Below are positions 27,619-37,660 of a stretch of DNA of 64,000 bases, piece after piece. Position 1 is the first letter of the stretch. Every line of letters starts with the position of its first letter. The stretch is from Emiliania huxleyi CCMP1516 (lineage: Eukaryota; Haptophyta; Isochrysidales; Noelaerhabdaceae). The position numbers and the translations under genes were made by a program. The notes beneath the pieces were generated by a model. That model ran no database searches. It saw only the letters and a program-made list of their open reading frames with translations, and had not been told where the DNA came from. Where the stretch lies: the NCBI RefSeq assembly GCF_000372725.1, contig NW_005201014.1:153456-217455 (forward strand), written 5' to 3'.

Positions 27619-29994
27619 CTAGCCCAACAGCGGGGCGACCGCCCTCTCCAGGTAGGTTTGCTGCCCATTGGCCGTCGCGACGCCGTTCCACTCGTAGAAT
27701 GGAACGCTGATCACCCTCCAGCCAGCCGCCGCGAGGAGGCGCCGCTTCAGCAGCGTTGGCCCATTGGGTCTGCGCACGCCCCGGCCGTCGGGCAGCAGGA
27801 AGTGAGAGGGGCCGTCCACCTCGATCGCGAAGCGTGTCGAGGGCAGCGCCAGGTCGAGCGAGTAGCCGGTGCGCGGCTCGAGATGCTCTTCCTCGAAGCC
27901 GTGCTGGACGGCGGCGAGGGCAGCCGCGACGGAGCGCTGCAAGCCTGACGGCCGAGCTATGGTCGCCACCATAGCGTCGCGGCAAAGCTGGCGCTGAGGG
28001 GAGGGAAGAAGATGCTGCTGCGCGTCTGCTCCTCGCTCAAGGAAGAGCCAGAGCTGCCACTGGTGCAGCTGACGGCGGGCTTCCTCGCTCCACCTCGACG
28101 GATCCCGCGCGAGCGAGTCGCTGATCACGCGCGAGCAGTCGGCAAGCAGTGCCTGGTGATAATGTGCTGCCGTCGCATACGCCCACACCGTGTTGGCCAG
28201 GTTCTGAGCGTTGAAGCCAGCCAGCCCGCTTCGCACCGCCGCCTCCGCCACCGCCGCGAACAGCGCGTCCGCAGCCACGCCCGCCGTCGCATACGCCCAC
28301 ACCGTGTTGGCCAGGGCCTGAGGGTTGAAGCCAGCCAGCCCGCCGCGCACCGCCGCCTCCGCCACCGCCGCGTACAGCGCGTCCGCAGCCACGCCCGCCG
28401 TCGCATACGCCCACACCGTGTTGGCCAGGTTCTGAGGGTCGAAGCCAGCCAGCCCGCTCCGCACCGCCGCCTCCGCCACCGCCGCGTACAGCGCGTCCGC
28501 AGCCACGCCCGCCGTCGCATACGCCCACACCGTGTTGGCCAGGTTCTGAGGGTTGAAGCCAGCCAGCCCGCCGCGCACCGCCGCCTCCGCCACCGCCGCG
28601 TACAGCGCGTCCGCAGCCACGCCCGCCGTCGCATACGCCCACACCGTGTTGGCCAGCTCCTGCGGCTTGAAGCCCGCCAGCCCGCCGCGCACCGCCGCCT
28701 CCGCCGCCGCCGCGTACAGTTCGTCCGCAGCCACGCCCGCCGTCGCATACGCCCACACCGTGTTGGCCAGGTTCTGAGGGGTGAAGCCAGCCAGCCTGCT
28801 CCGCGCCGCCGCCTCCGCCACCGCCGCGTACAGCGCCTCCGCAGCCACGCCCGCCGTCGCATACGCCCACACCGTGTTAGCCAGGTCCTGCGGCTTGAAG
28901 CCAGCCAGCCCGCCGCGCACCGCTGCCTCCGCCACCACCCCGTACAGCGCGTCTGCAGCTACGCCAGCCTTCGCATACGCCCACACCGTGTTGGCCAGCT
29001 CCTGAGGGTTGAAGCCAGCCAGCCCGCTGCGCACCGCCGCCTCCGCCACCGCTGCGTACAGCGCGTCCGCAGCCACGCCCGCCGTCGCATACGCCCACAC
29101 CGTGTTGGCCAGGTTCTGAGGCGTAAAGCCAGCCAGCCCGCCGCGCACCGCCGCCTCCGCCACCGCCGCGTAGAGCGAGCGCACCTCACTCACTGGCAGC
29201 CGGCACTTGGCCGCACCGTGAGCGATATTTGCTAGTGCTCGCGCATTGCACGACGAGACGAGGACGAGCGTGCGCTGCACCAGCCGCTCAAGCTGCTCCT
29301 CGTGCCGCCGCTCGACGCGCTGCTTGCCCAGTTTGTTCCACAGGTTCGCAGCGTGAATGTGGTCCAAGCTCGCGCTGTGGGCAGCAAAGAGCGTGAGCAG
29401 CTCGTCGGCGCCGCTGGCATGCGAGATACGGCCGCTGAGCTGCTTAGCATTGAGCTGACCACTGGCAGCAGAGGTGTGCCTCTCGTCGCGCGATCCCGCA
29501 CCACGCATCGGCGGACTCAACCGGCGGTCGCTGTGCTGAGGCTGCCCCTCGCCGCGGCGGTCGCGCCGGTCATGGTCGCGCCTGGGATCGTGGGACCGAT
29601 CATCGCGCCGATCGCACAAGTCGCGCTCGCGCTCGCCTATGTTTGGTCGGTCGTTGCAGCCGCGCCGCTCAACGTGCCGCCCGTCATGATGCGGCTCGCC
29701 TCGCAATGGCTCGTCGCGCCATCGCTCAGCGGCGTGTGGCTCAGCGTGCCATCGCTGCTCGCGACCACTGCACCAGGAGTCGTTGTAGCCGCGCCGCTCG
29801 TCATGCCGCCCGTCATGGTGCCACCATTGCTCGCCTTGCCAACTCTCGTCGCGCCATCGCAGCTCATCCCGCCGCGGCTCATCGCGCGATCGCGACCGCC
29901 GTCGCGAACCGCCCCGCCATCGCCGCTCTTCGCGTCCGTACTCGGCGCGCCGTTGCTCATCACGCCAGCGACGCTCCTCGCCCCGATGGGACAT
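27619..29994 (-). CDS. RAP-domain protein with nine 38-residue helical repeats
   Basis: A 791-aa single-exon protein with ATG at 29994. Residues 1-170 are Arg/Asp/His-rich and low complexity (RGEERRWRDEQRR). A helical lead-in follows (LFAAHSASLDHIHAANLWNK). Then come nine tandem repeats of 38 aa with the core LANTVWAYATAGVAADALY, spanning 114 bp each on DNA (28150-29160). The C-terminus is a RAP domain: FAIEVDGPSHFLLPDGR, PNGPTLLKRRLLAAAGWRV, SVPFYEWN. RAP/FASTK/OPR-type proteins bind organellar RNA, so a chloroplast or mitochondrial transcript-processing role is likely. Repeats are nearly identical in DNA, pointing to recent homogenisation. No clear transit peptide. Confidence 0.88.
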   Translation of the reverse strand: MSHRGEERRWRDEQRRAEYGREERRWRGGSRRRSRSRDEPRRDELRWRDESWQGEQWWHHDGRHDERRGYNDSWCSGREQRWHAEPHAAERWRDEPLRGEPHHDGRHVERRGCNDRPNIGERERDLCDRRDDRSHDPRRDHDRRDRRGEGQPQHSDRRLSPPMRGAGSRDERHTSAASGQLNAKQLSGRISHASGADELLTLFAAHSASLDHIHAANLWNKLGKQRVERRHEEQLERLVQRTLVLVSSCNARALANIAHGAAKCRLPVSEVRSLYAAVAEAAVRGGLAGFTPQNLANTVWAYATAGVAADALYAAVAEAAVRSGLAGFNPQELANTVWAYAKAGVAADALYGVVAEAAVRGGLAGFKPQDLANTVWAYATAGVAAEALYAAVAEAAARSRLAGFTPQNLANTVWAYATAGVAADELYAAAAEAAVRGGLAGFKPQELANTVWAYATAGVAADALYAAVAEAAVRGGLAGFNPQNLANTVWAYATAGVAADALYAAVAEAAVRSGLAGFDPQNLANTVWAYATAGVAADALYAAVAEAAVRGGLAGFNPQALANTVWAYATAGVAADALFAAVAEAAVRSGLAGFNAQNLANTVWAYATAAHYHQALLADCSRVISDSLARDPSRWSEEARRQLHQWQLWLFLERGADAQQHLLPSPQRQLCRDAMVATIARPSGLQRSVAAALAAVQHGFEEEHLEPRTGYSLDLALPSTRFAIEVDGPSHFLLPDGRGVRRPNGPTLLKRRLLAAAGWRVISVPFYEWNGVATANGQQTYLERAVAPLLG

Positions 29995-30666
29995 GTGTCC
30001 GCTGTGACACTTTGCCGTACCCGGGTACGCCGAAGAGCCAACGACGGCGTCTGTTCACGCCTGCAGCTGTGAGCAGTCGTCGCCTCCTTCCCGAGGCTGT
30101 TCCCTCACTATCTTCCTCGCGCTCGACGACTTTTCTCAAAGTTATTTATCACGGGTGTCCGCGGCCACTTTGTGCCCGCTGGTAGTGACCGCCGCAAACG
30201 CCCTGTGGTCAGCACTCGGAGTGCAGTCAGCAACCTCACACCAAGGGCCGGGGAGCTCAGAAGCGCACCCATCGGGCCGGATGCTCGGGGACGGGCTGCG
30301 GGCTAGAGCGCCCTGAACCTCAGCTCCATATTCTGCGCTTGCCAGCGGCGCTGCCGGGATTGGGGCTCCACTCGAGGTCATGCATGTCCACACATAGATT
30401 CTCCAAACAAGACAAGCCGTGGGTGCGGGGTTTGTCGGGGCACGCTATCCTGAGCTGTGCAGTCAGGGCAAGTGGGGGCGGGGCGGACAGCCCAGGGTCT
30501 TTACCCTGGGATCTCTCCGCCCAGTCCGGGGGTGCGTCGATCCTTCCATCACCCTGGGAACGTCCGGGTGTTGGAAGTAAAGGAATATTACTTTTTTCTT
30601 TTTGACTCGGCCTCAGTCTCCTCCCAGGCTCAGCTCTCGTGAGGAGCCCCCACAAAAGAGGAGAAA
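29995..30666. other. Spacer upstream of the RAP gene
   Basis: A TGTGAAC-type motif (ACGGCGTCTGTTCACGCCTG, then CAGCTGTGAGCAG) at 30043-30075 matches the acceptor-proximal intron motif. No gene seen. Confidence 0.4.
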
Positions 30667-31050
30667 ATGCCTGGGTGCAAAAAAGATGCAGAGCCCAAAG
30701 TCGACCACCTCACGCAGGAGGAGCCCTTCCCACGCTTGCACCGCATCTTTCTGCGAGTGCGTCCGACACACGACGTGCGAATGCTCGCGCTGATCGCCAT
30801 CATGAAGGTCGGGATAGAGGTTAGAGCTGCGCCAATGCGACACCTACAAGCTACAACGATTGCTATCGGCGACGTCAAGACACAAGAGATGACAGACGCA
30901 AACACAAATGCAATTCTCGAGTTCGACACAAGCGCGCGCGGCCGCCGGCGCATTCGCGCCGGCAGGGGCGCCGCGGCAGCAGAGAGTACTCCACCGCCAT
31001 ACCGTTTTTTTATGGCGGGGACCTGTACGCCCAGCCGGGGCGCCACGTAA
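30667..31050 (+). CDS. Hypothetical 127-aa protein
   Basis: ATG-started frame (MPGCKKDAEPKVDHLTQEEP) with ordinary protein composition in its first 95 residues, including FPRLHRIFLRVRPTHDVRML, LIAIMKVGIEVRAAPMRHLQ and AIGDVKTQEMTDANTNAI. The tail is Arg/Ala-rich and may be outside the true gene, since a repeat starts just downstream (31085). No family recognised. The minus strand is also open here. Confidence 0.35.
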   Translation: MPGCKKDAEPKVDHLTQEEPFPRLHRIFLRVRPTHDVRMLALIAIMKVGIEVRAAPMRHLQATTIAIGDVKTQEMTDANTNAILEFDTSARGRRRIRAGRGAAAAESTPPPYRFFMAGTCTPSRGAT

Positions 31051-31084
31051 AATTCTTTTTCTTGTGGTAAAATTCTTTTTCTCG

Positions 31085-31260
31085 GTGTTAGTAAAGAAAG
31101 AAAGAAAACAGACAAACCAAACAAGGGGTGGGAGAAAGGACAGGGTCCCCACCTGCACGAGCAGGATTTTGGAAGGACGATCAGGGACACAGGGGAACGG
31201 GAGTGGGGAGCGCATCGCGACACGGAGGGGGGCTGGGCAGGGTTCACCCACACGACAGGG
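31085..31260 (-). repeat. Dispersed CTTTCTTT-family repeat, long copy
   Basis: Inverse of the 21345-21650 block: GTAAAGAAAGAAAGAAAACA, then CACCTGCACGAGCAGGATTT. The remaining 31260-31623 holds nothing I can name. Confidence 0.8.
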
Positions 31261-31623
31261 TCCCAGGGGTTCCCCTCTCGTATAGGACAAAGTCGCACCC
31301 GGCGGCACGGGGGCAGGCACGGGCCTCCTACTGGTTGCGCTCTCCTAGTTCTCCTGCTCTCCTGACAACCGGTGCGAGGGTATGACCGCGCGCAGACACG
31401 GGAGCGCGCACCATCCGACTATGTGTAGAGGCTCTCTGTCTGTTGTCCCGGGCACCGCCTCGGTACACAAAACCTCCGACCCCAGGGCCTAGGCGGCCCG
31501 CCATGAAATCTAGCCGTGTGTGCTGGCGTCCGGGTCCCAGCGGGTTTTCACGTAACATCTTACCTTATATTTCCCCGTGTCCTGTTTTCCGTTTCAGCAG
31601 AGTGAAGCCGCCACCCAGCACAC

Positions 31624-32728
31624 ATGTACATGGTGCCCCTCGGCAAGGATCGCGCTCCGGCGCCGTCCACGACGTCGTCCGCCGCCGAGGACGCGGCGCC
31701 GGCGCAGCACTCGCGTAGGCGCGCCGGAGTCATCCGGCAGGCGCAGCCGGAGGCGCCTGGGCATCAGCTCGCCGCCTCGCACGCTGCTGCAGAGAAGCGC
31801 AAGGCCAACAAGATGACGCTGACGGAGCGCAAGGCGAAGCGCGCGGCCGACCAACAGCGGCGGCGGGCCGCCGCCCGGTTCAGCATGGCGAGCTCTCCCC
31901 GCCTCCTCTCGCCGCCTCCTCTCACCGCCTCCTCTCGCCGCCTCCTCTCGCCGCCTCCTCTCGCCACCTCCTCCTCTCGCCGCCTCCTCTCTCCTCTCAG
32001 CGCCTCCTCTCGCCGCCTCCTCTCACCGCCTCCTCCTCTCGCCGCCTCCTCTCGCCGCCTCCTCTCCCCGCCTCCTCTCCCCGCCTCCTCTCGCCGCCTC
32101 CTCTCGCCTCCTCTCCCCGCCTCCTCTCCCCACCTCCTCTCCCCACCTCCTCTCCCCGCCTCCTCTCGCCGCCTCCTCTCGCCACCTCCTCCTCTCGCCG
32201 CCTCCTCTCGCCCTCAGGACACCGAGAAGGTGAGCGAGGACCCCGAGACGGTGATTGCATCGCTGCTAGATGAGCTCGTGGCCGAGGTGGCCGAGGTGGC
32301 GGAAGTTTGTGACGAGGTGGATGAGGAAGAGCTGCAGGAGAAGCTGGAGAACCTGATCATTGCGCGTGGCGGCTCGCCGTTGCTCGAGGACACCGGCACG
32401 CGCGAGGCCGCCGAGCTCGAGCTGCGCGCAGACGGCTACGGCGCGGCACGCGGCGACGACGACGGGCCGCAAGTCTACAGCCTGCCGTTCAACGAGCTGC
32501 AGCGGCGCGTGGCCGATGGTGAGGGCGCGCGGCCGGGCGAGGCGCAGATGGAGTGGGATCAGCGCGTGATGCGCGAGCGGCTTGCACGCGGCGTGCCTCT
32601 CGGCGACTACCTCGAGGAGCTGCAGCAGCTGCTGAGCGAGCCACCGCGCGATCCGATCGCCGACCACGAGCTCGCGAATTATGGCAGCAAGCCCACTGAT
32701 TGGCGGCCACAGGGTAGAAACATTGCAC

Positions 32729-32759
<31 letters not shown>

Positions 32760-33510
32760 AGCTGTATTGCCGCCGCCGCCACCCTCCAATGACCCGTGCC
32801 GCTGCACAACTTGCGGCCACATCCTACCTATTTGGAATTGCAATGCTGGATGTGAGTGCCTCTATTCTGACCGGGAGGCGCTGCAGCTGCACAAGGCCTA
32901 TGATTGCTCGCCGGCGTGCACACCGCGCTGGTCGCAATCACTGGTTAACGTGATGTCCGGCTCCGCAGAGCCATGTGCGTATTGTGCCAAGTACGCGGCT
33001 GGCCACTGCATCGGATTGGGCGCCTTCCCAGATCTGGAGACGCAACAGCAGCAGCGCAGGCTCGAGCTCGAGGCGCAGCACAGGAGCGCAGGTACGCTGC
33101 CGCCGCCGCCGCCAACGACGAGTGGCAGCAACGGCCTCCTGCAGGCGTTTGACGAGGGCGACATGCCGTACTATTACTACAAGGACACGTCGCGCACCCT
33201 CGCGTGCAAATACGAGCTACTCGACACCAGCGTCGCCAATCCGGAGTGGGCGCGCGATCCGCCAGCCGACGTGGCTGTCACCGAGGGCAAACCACCGGAG
33301 CGCTCCGAGTACGACCTCGGTGAGCACGGGCAGAAAGCATATCGTCGGCACCGCGCGCGGTGGTACAGGGAGCACACATGCAAGGAGCTCACCGGCAGCC
33401 TTGAGGAGCAGAATGAGCAGTGGAACAACTACACGCGCAACTTCCGCGCACGTGGCGATAGTGCTCCGCTCGAGAGGCGGCATGTTATTGAACCACTCTG
33501 GGATGATTGA
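31624..33510 (+). CDS. Hypothetical 628-aa protein with proline repeats and Cys-rich centre
   Basis: ATG at 31624. A basic segment (KRKANKMTLTERKAKRAADQ) is followed by an array coding SRRLLSPPPL-like units (DNA CTCCTCTCGCCGC, 31890-32215) that may be an in-frame intron. An acidic helix (LLDELVAEVAEVAEVCDEVD) comes next, then polyproline runs. The central cysteines are CRCTTCGHILPIWNCNAGCE, HKAYDCSPACTPRW and CAYCAKYAAGHC, suggesting zinc binding. The end (KAYRRHRARWYREHTCKELT) is charged and well composed. No known family; the Cys/His pattern does not match a finger class I know. Could derive from a mobile element. Confidence 0.55.
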
Positions 33511-33898
33511 TTCAGAGTGAAATGTGTAGATAAAAACTCCTTTGTCCCCACAAAGTACGTACCCTGCACAAAGATCGCACGGGCGACGGGACCTGTTCCT
33601 TTTTACCCGTCTCACAGTAGGGGTCCGTTTTTATTTAGACTGCACTCCAAGTGCTCCCAGTGCGAGGAGGGAAACCGACGGGAAGCAGACCGGAAAACAA
33701 AGAAGGGGGCGCGTGCGCGCCAGGTCTGCTAGTGTACACAAAATGCGCCTGCCGGCGGTCCCTCACAGATCACAGATCACGGCGCAGTGTCCTGAGTCAC
33801 CTGCCCAACCATTCGCGGCGACGAGTAGCCTGGCCGGAGGCGCACCTTAGCCCGGAAAATCCGCTCGAGCTCGCAAAAGGGTGCTGGACATCCGACCC
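33511..33898. other. Intergenic spacer
   Basis: It contains GACTGCACTCCAAGTGCTCC at 33639-33658, part of a dispersed repeat also found at 36535, 41360 and 55610. No gene seen. Confidence 0.4.
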
Positions 33899-35471
33899 AT
33901 GCTCCAAGCACCATCGCTGCTCTCGCTCGGCGCCTGTGCGGTTGCCGCAGGCGTGGCTGCGCACGTCGCTCGCCGCGCTCTCCTCCACCGGCGGCGGAGC
34001 GGGACGCCTGCTCTTGGCTTTGACGCGGCGCTGGCTCGGCTCTCCGGCTCGAGCGTGGAGGACCTGATCCTCATCGTCGACTTTGACCGCACGCTGACGG
34101 ACGGCGATTCAGCGCAATGTCACGACGTCATCGGCGCCACCTCGCTCGTTCCGGAAAGCCTCCGCGCCGGCTTTGCGCCGCTGCTCGACTTTAGCGACCC
34201 GGCCAAGGTGCCGTACAAAGGCGACGCCTGGTGGGTGCGCGCGAACGAGCTGCTGCTGACGCATGCCTCGCGCGTGCTCACGCCCGAGACGGTGCGGCGG
34301 CTGGTGCACGAGGCTCCGCTCTTTGGCACGTCGACTCAGCCGATGCAGCTGCGGCCGGGGGCGGCGCGGCTGCTCGCACGGCTCTCGGAGCTAGACGTGC
34401 CAGTACTCATCGTCTCCGCTGGCTTCGCCGACATCATCGCCGCCTTCCTTGCGGCGCGCGCGGTGCCCTCGGGAGCAACGTGCTGCTGATGACATCGGTA
34501 CTCTCATCACATCACTCGCTGTTCACAACCAACAGGTGCCACTCGGGAGCAACGTGCGCGTGTGCAGCAACCTGCTCGTGCACGACGCCGCCTCTGGTCA
34601 GCTGACGGGCATCGAGCCGTCGCCGCCGATCACGGGCTGCAACAAGCAGCTCACCTTTGAGCGGAACCGCGACTGGTTCACGACGACGCACCGCCGCCGG
34701 CGAGACGCCTCCTAGTCACTTGCGAGACGCCTCCGAGACGCTTTCGAGACGCCTCAGAGACGCTTCTTCGACACGCACGACGGGTCGCCGCCGCTTGTGC
34801 AGCCGCCTCTCGACGTAAGCCCCCTCCCCTCGAGCAGACCTCGAGAAGCATGAGTCGTTTCTCGGGGCTTGCTCGCGCGTAGGCGCACTCTCGTCGTCGT
34901 CGGCGACAGCCTCGGCAGACGCGCCGCTTGGAGAGGGAGGGAGGGAGGGAGGGAGGGAGGGAGGGAGGGAGGGAGGGAGGAAGGGGGCGAGGGGGCGAGG
35001 GAGCGAGGGAGCGAGGCTCATGGGAGGGGGGCAAGGAACGAGCGTTGGCGAGGCATGTCTCCTCATCAGCCCCCCGGCCCCTCCTCGCGCGCAGGCGACC
35101 TGAAGTGCGCGGAGGGCGTGCCAGCAGACTACGCCGTCGCCACCGCCAGCGGCCCTAGCTGCGGAATGCACTCCCCCGTGTTCCAACTCGCCCTCAAGAC
35201 CACGGCACTCGTAGTGCAGCCGTCTTTAGCTGCATTCGTAGCCATCGTGTTCACGCGTTGCAGGTACCGCCACTGCAACCCGCAGCTCACTGCATTAGTT
35301 CCCTTACATTCATGCCACTAGGTTGGCGTCTTCAACGAGCGAGACGGCCGCGCGAGCCTCGAGGAGTACGAGAGGGCTTTCGCCGCGGTTATCGTCGGCA
35401 ACCGCGGCTCACTGGCGCCGCTCACAGAATTGGTCGAGGCGGTGTGTGCGCGGTCGCCGCCTCCGAGGTGA
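33899..35471 (+). CDS. Pyrimidine 5'-nucleotidase-like (NT5C3/UMPH-1) HAD protein
   Basis: Likely dephosphorylates pyrimidine nucleoside monophosphates. ATG at 33899 gives a hydrophobic N-terminal anchor or signal (LLSLGACAVAAGVAAHVA). HAD motif I is LILIVDFDRTLTDGDSAQ, motif II VPVLIVSAGFADII, and motif III/IV LVVVGDSLGDLKCAEGVP across an intron. The C-terminal GVFNERDGRASLEEYERAF fits the family's closing helix. Certain exons are 33899-34462, 34536 to about 34680, 34883-34914, 35095-35135 and 35322-35471. One exon near 34759-34815 (FFDTHDGSPPLVQPPLD) is poorly resolved. Intron 1 (34463-34535, GT-AG) begins with a near-perfect 21-base copy of exon 2. Intron 34915-35094 (GC-AG) holds a GGGA microsatellite. 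Confidence 0.75.
34929..34982 (+). repeat. GGGA microsatellite in a nucleotidase intron
   Basis: About 13 GAGG/GGGA units, followed by a GCGAGGGA variant run, inside the GC-AG intron 34915-35094. Confidence 0.95.
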
Positions 35472-36945
35472 CTCCCGTGACTGTGGGGGTCTGGCCCATA
35501 TCAGAACTCTGAAACATGACACCATCCTCTACAATTGTCGACTTTTCGTTAAGCTATATAGATTTGGCCTGGGCGCCCCACGCCACGCGGCACGCGCGCG
35601 CGTGAACTGTGCTGAACATCTCCCCACGTAAACATGGGAAATCCTCGGACGACCTGGCCGACTACACGGTGAGCCTCATACGGACCTTGCCCAGTAAACC
35701 TTTTCCTTCTAAGCAGGGCTACACAATGACCCCATAGTGTGGGGGTGTTTCTGGCGAGTCGTGATGAGTAGAATTAGATTAGCCAATGGTATTTTGAAGT
35801 TCATATATGAAAATACCAACTTGCCTATGTGCACGTCTCCGCGGCGGCGGCCCGGAGGCGGCCCGGCGGAGCGGTCAGAGCAGCACTGCGCCGGCCGGCG
35901 ATCGACTCTCGACTATACCACGGGCTCTATTGAATGGCCTCAAGGTCGTGCTCTCTAGGGTTGCCCTATTCCGCTCGCCCGGCTACGTCGCCGGGCTTCG
36001 AAGGAAAAGGTTTCGCTCGGCACGGCGTCGGAGAGCAAACTCCGACGTTCGTCCTATAGTGGATGAGTGGACGCACGCGGCGTCGGCAACGTGGACGCAG
36101 ACTTGCTGGAGATTGAAGAGGTGCTCGGCATGCGCTACTGCGACCCGAGCCAGATGACTGCGGTGGCGCTGAGGAACCCTGTCGATGAAGACGACGAGCG
36201 CTTCCTCTGCCGTGATGCTACGCTCGCTCCCGTCCTCCGGATCGATCGCCGTGCCCGCAACCTTGCTAAGCACCTCGGGGTTGGTGCAGGGTGGCCCACC
36301 CTTCCGCACTCGGAGCCGGTAGTCCAGAGTGCCACCGTTCGTCAGCGCCTTGAGGATATGCGCGGAGGGCAGCCCAAGGCCGTCAGTCTCCCAGTACTTT
36401 ATGTCCCTTCTCCTGCGAACGCGCACCCCGCCCCTAGTAGGGGGGTCAGGGCTCTCTTGCCCGTAGCCCGATCCCGATCATCCGGCCCGCTGGGCGGGAT
36501 TCTTAGCCCCCCGGCCCTGGATGCGAGGCTAATGACTGCACTCCAAGTGCTCCAAGTGCTCCTTGGCGGGAAGGCGAGCGTGCTGGCGCGCGAGCGTGCT
36601 GGCGATGAGGGCGCGTTTGTTTTGTTGACGTGTGAGTGAGGCGTGCCCGCTCCGCTCTTTCGTATAGGCATATCTCCTGGCTGGCTCTGTTGTAGCTGTT
36701 GCAGCATGCTCGCTGTTCACCGTACCACCGTCACTTTCTTTCTGAGCGCGCCTTCGATGTGAACAAACACAAGGCAGAACCACACATCACACTCGGGCCC
36801 ACATAATAGAGCCCGTGAACATACGTCCGTTTGATCACACGCCATCAGCGGGACACACCACACGCGTGTGACCTGCGTGTGACACCGCGTTCGACTTTGA
36901 GAGACACCGTCACCGACCGCGTTGTTCCCGCGTTGAGCGTTGTGG
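35472..36945. other. Spacer with unassigned open frames
   Basis: At 35983-36426 both strands are open with protein-like composition (minus HILKALTNGGTLDYRLRVRK; plus DADLLEIEEVLGMRYCDPSQ) but neither has an ATG-led frame with a known domain. A dispersed repeat lies at 36463-36560 (TAGCCCGAT, CATCCGGCCCGCTGGG, then GACTGCACTCCAAGTGCTCC). Confidence 0.35.
36463..36560 (+). repeat. Dispersed ATCCGGCCCGCTGGG / GACTGCACTCCAAG repeat
   Basis: Matches 41273-41393 over about 100 bp and 55585-55640 over its right half; the GACTGCACTCCAAG part is also at 33639. No coding role seen. Confidence 0.75.
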
Positions 36946-37660
36946 GTGCTAGTGGGGGAGGGGGGGGGGGTGGAAAAAGGGGGGAGGGGGGAGTTTGAGG
37001 GGCGGGCGGGGGGCGGGGGGGGGGGGGGGGGGGGTTTTTTTTGGCCCCAGGCCTAAGGGGGCCCATGTTCCCCAAAATTCAAACCTCTTTTCTCCCCTAA
37101 AGGGGAAAGACCCCGAGTTTAGGAAAACGGGGGAACCCAACCCCTTTGCCCCAAAAGGGGCCGGGGCCCCCTTTGGCCTTTCGCCGGTTTGAAAGGGGGC
37201 CCCCCCCCAAGAACCAACGCTTGGAAAAACCTTTTGGAGAGGCCCCGAAGAAAATTGGGGGGGGGTTTTGGGGTCCTATTCCCCCCCCCGGAAACGGGGG
37301 GGAACCCACACCCCGGTGGGGGGGACCGCGCCGAAGGGCCCCGGGGGGCTTTCCCCTAAAAAAGAGGGTTTGGGGCCCCCAAAAGCGGCAAAAAAACCGC
37401 CCGGTTGGCCCCCCCGGGGCTTGGCATTTCCGAAACGGGGCCCCCCCTTTAGTTTTTAGGGGAAACGGGGGGCGAAATCGGGGGCCAAAGGTTTGGGCCC
37501 ACAACTTTTCCCTTTTGGGGAAAAAAACAAAAACCCCCCCCACGAAATGGGCGAAAAGGGCGAAAATGGAGGGAGGGCCCGGGCGGCTTATGCGTTCCGC
37601 GGGGTCGTATGTTTGAGCCGGATATCGACCTGGTGTCCCGTGGGGAAGGTATTGAACTGC
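36946..37660. other. Low-quality sequence with inflated homopolymers
   Basis: Almost every base occurs in runs of two to ten (GGGGG, CCCC, AAAA, TTTT), unlike any other part of the window. This pattern fits miscalled trace ends rather than biology. Frames here should not be annotated. Confidence 0.85.

Noticed and set aside
28012-29235. 407-aa plus-strand frame opposite the RAP gene
   Set aside because: It is the antisense shadow of the 114-bp repeats (RRRIRPHRVGQVLRVEASQP); the minus strand has an intact RAP domain and start.
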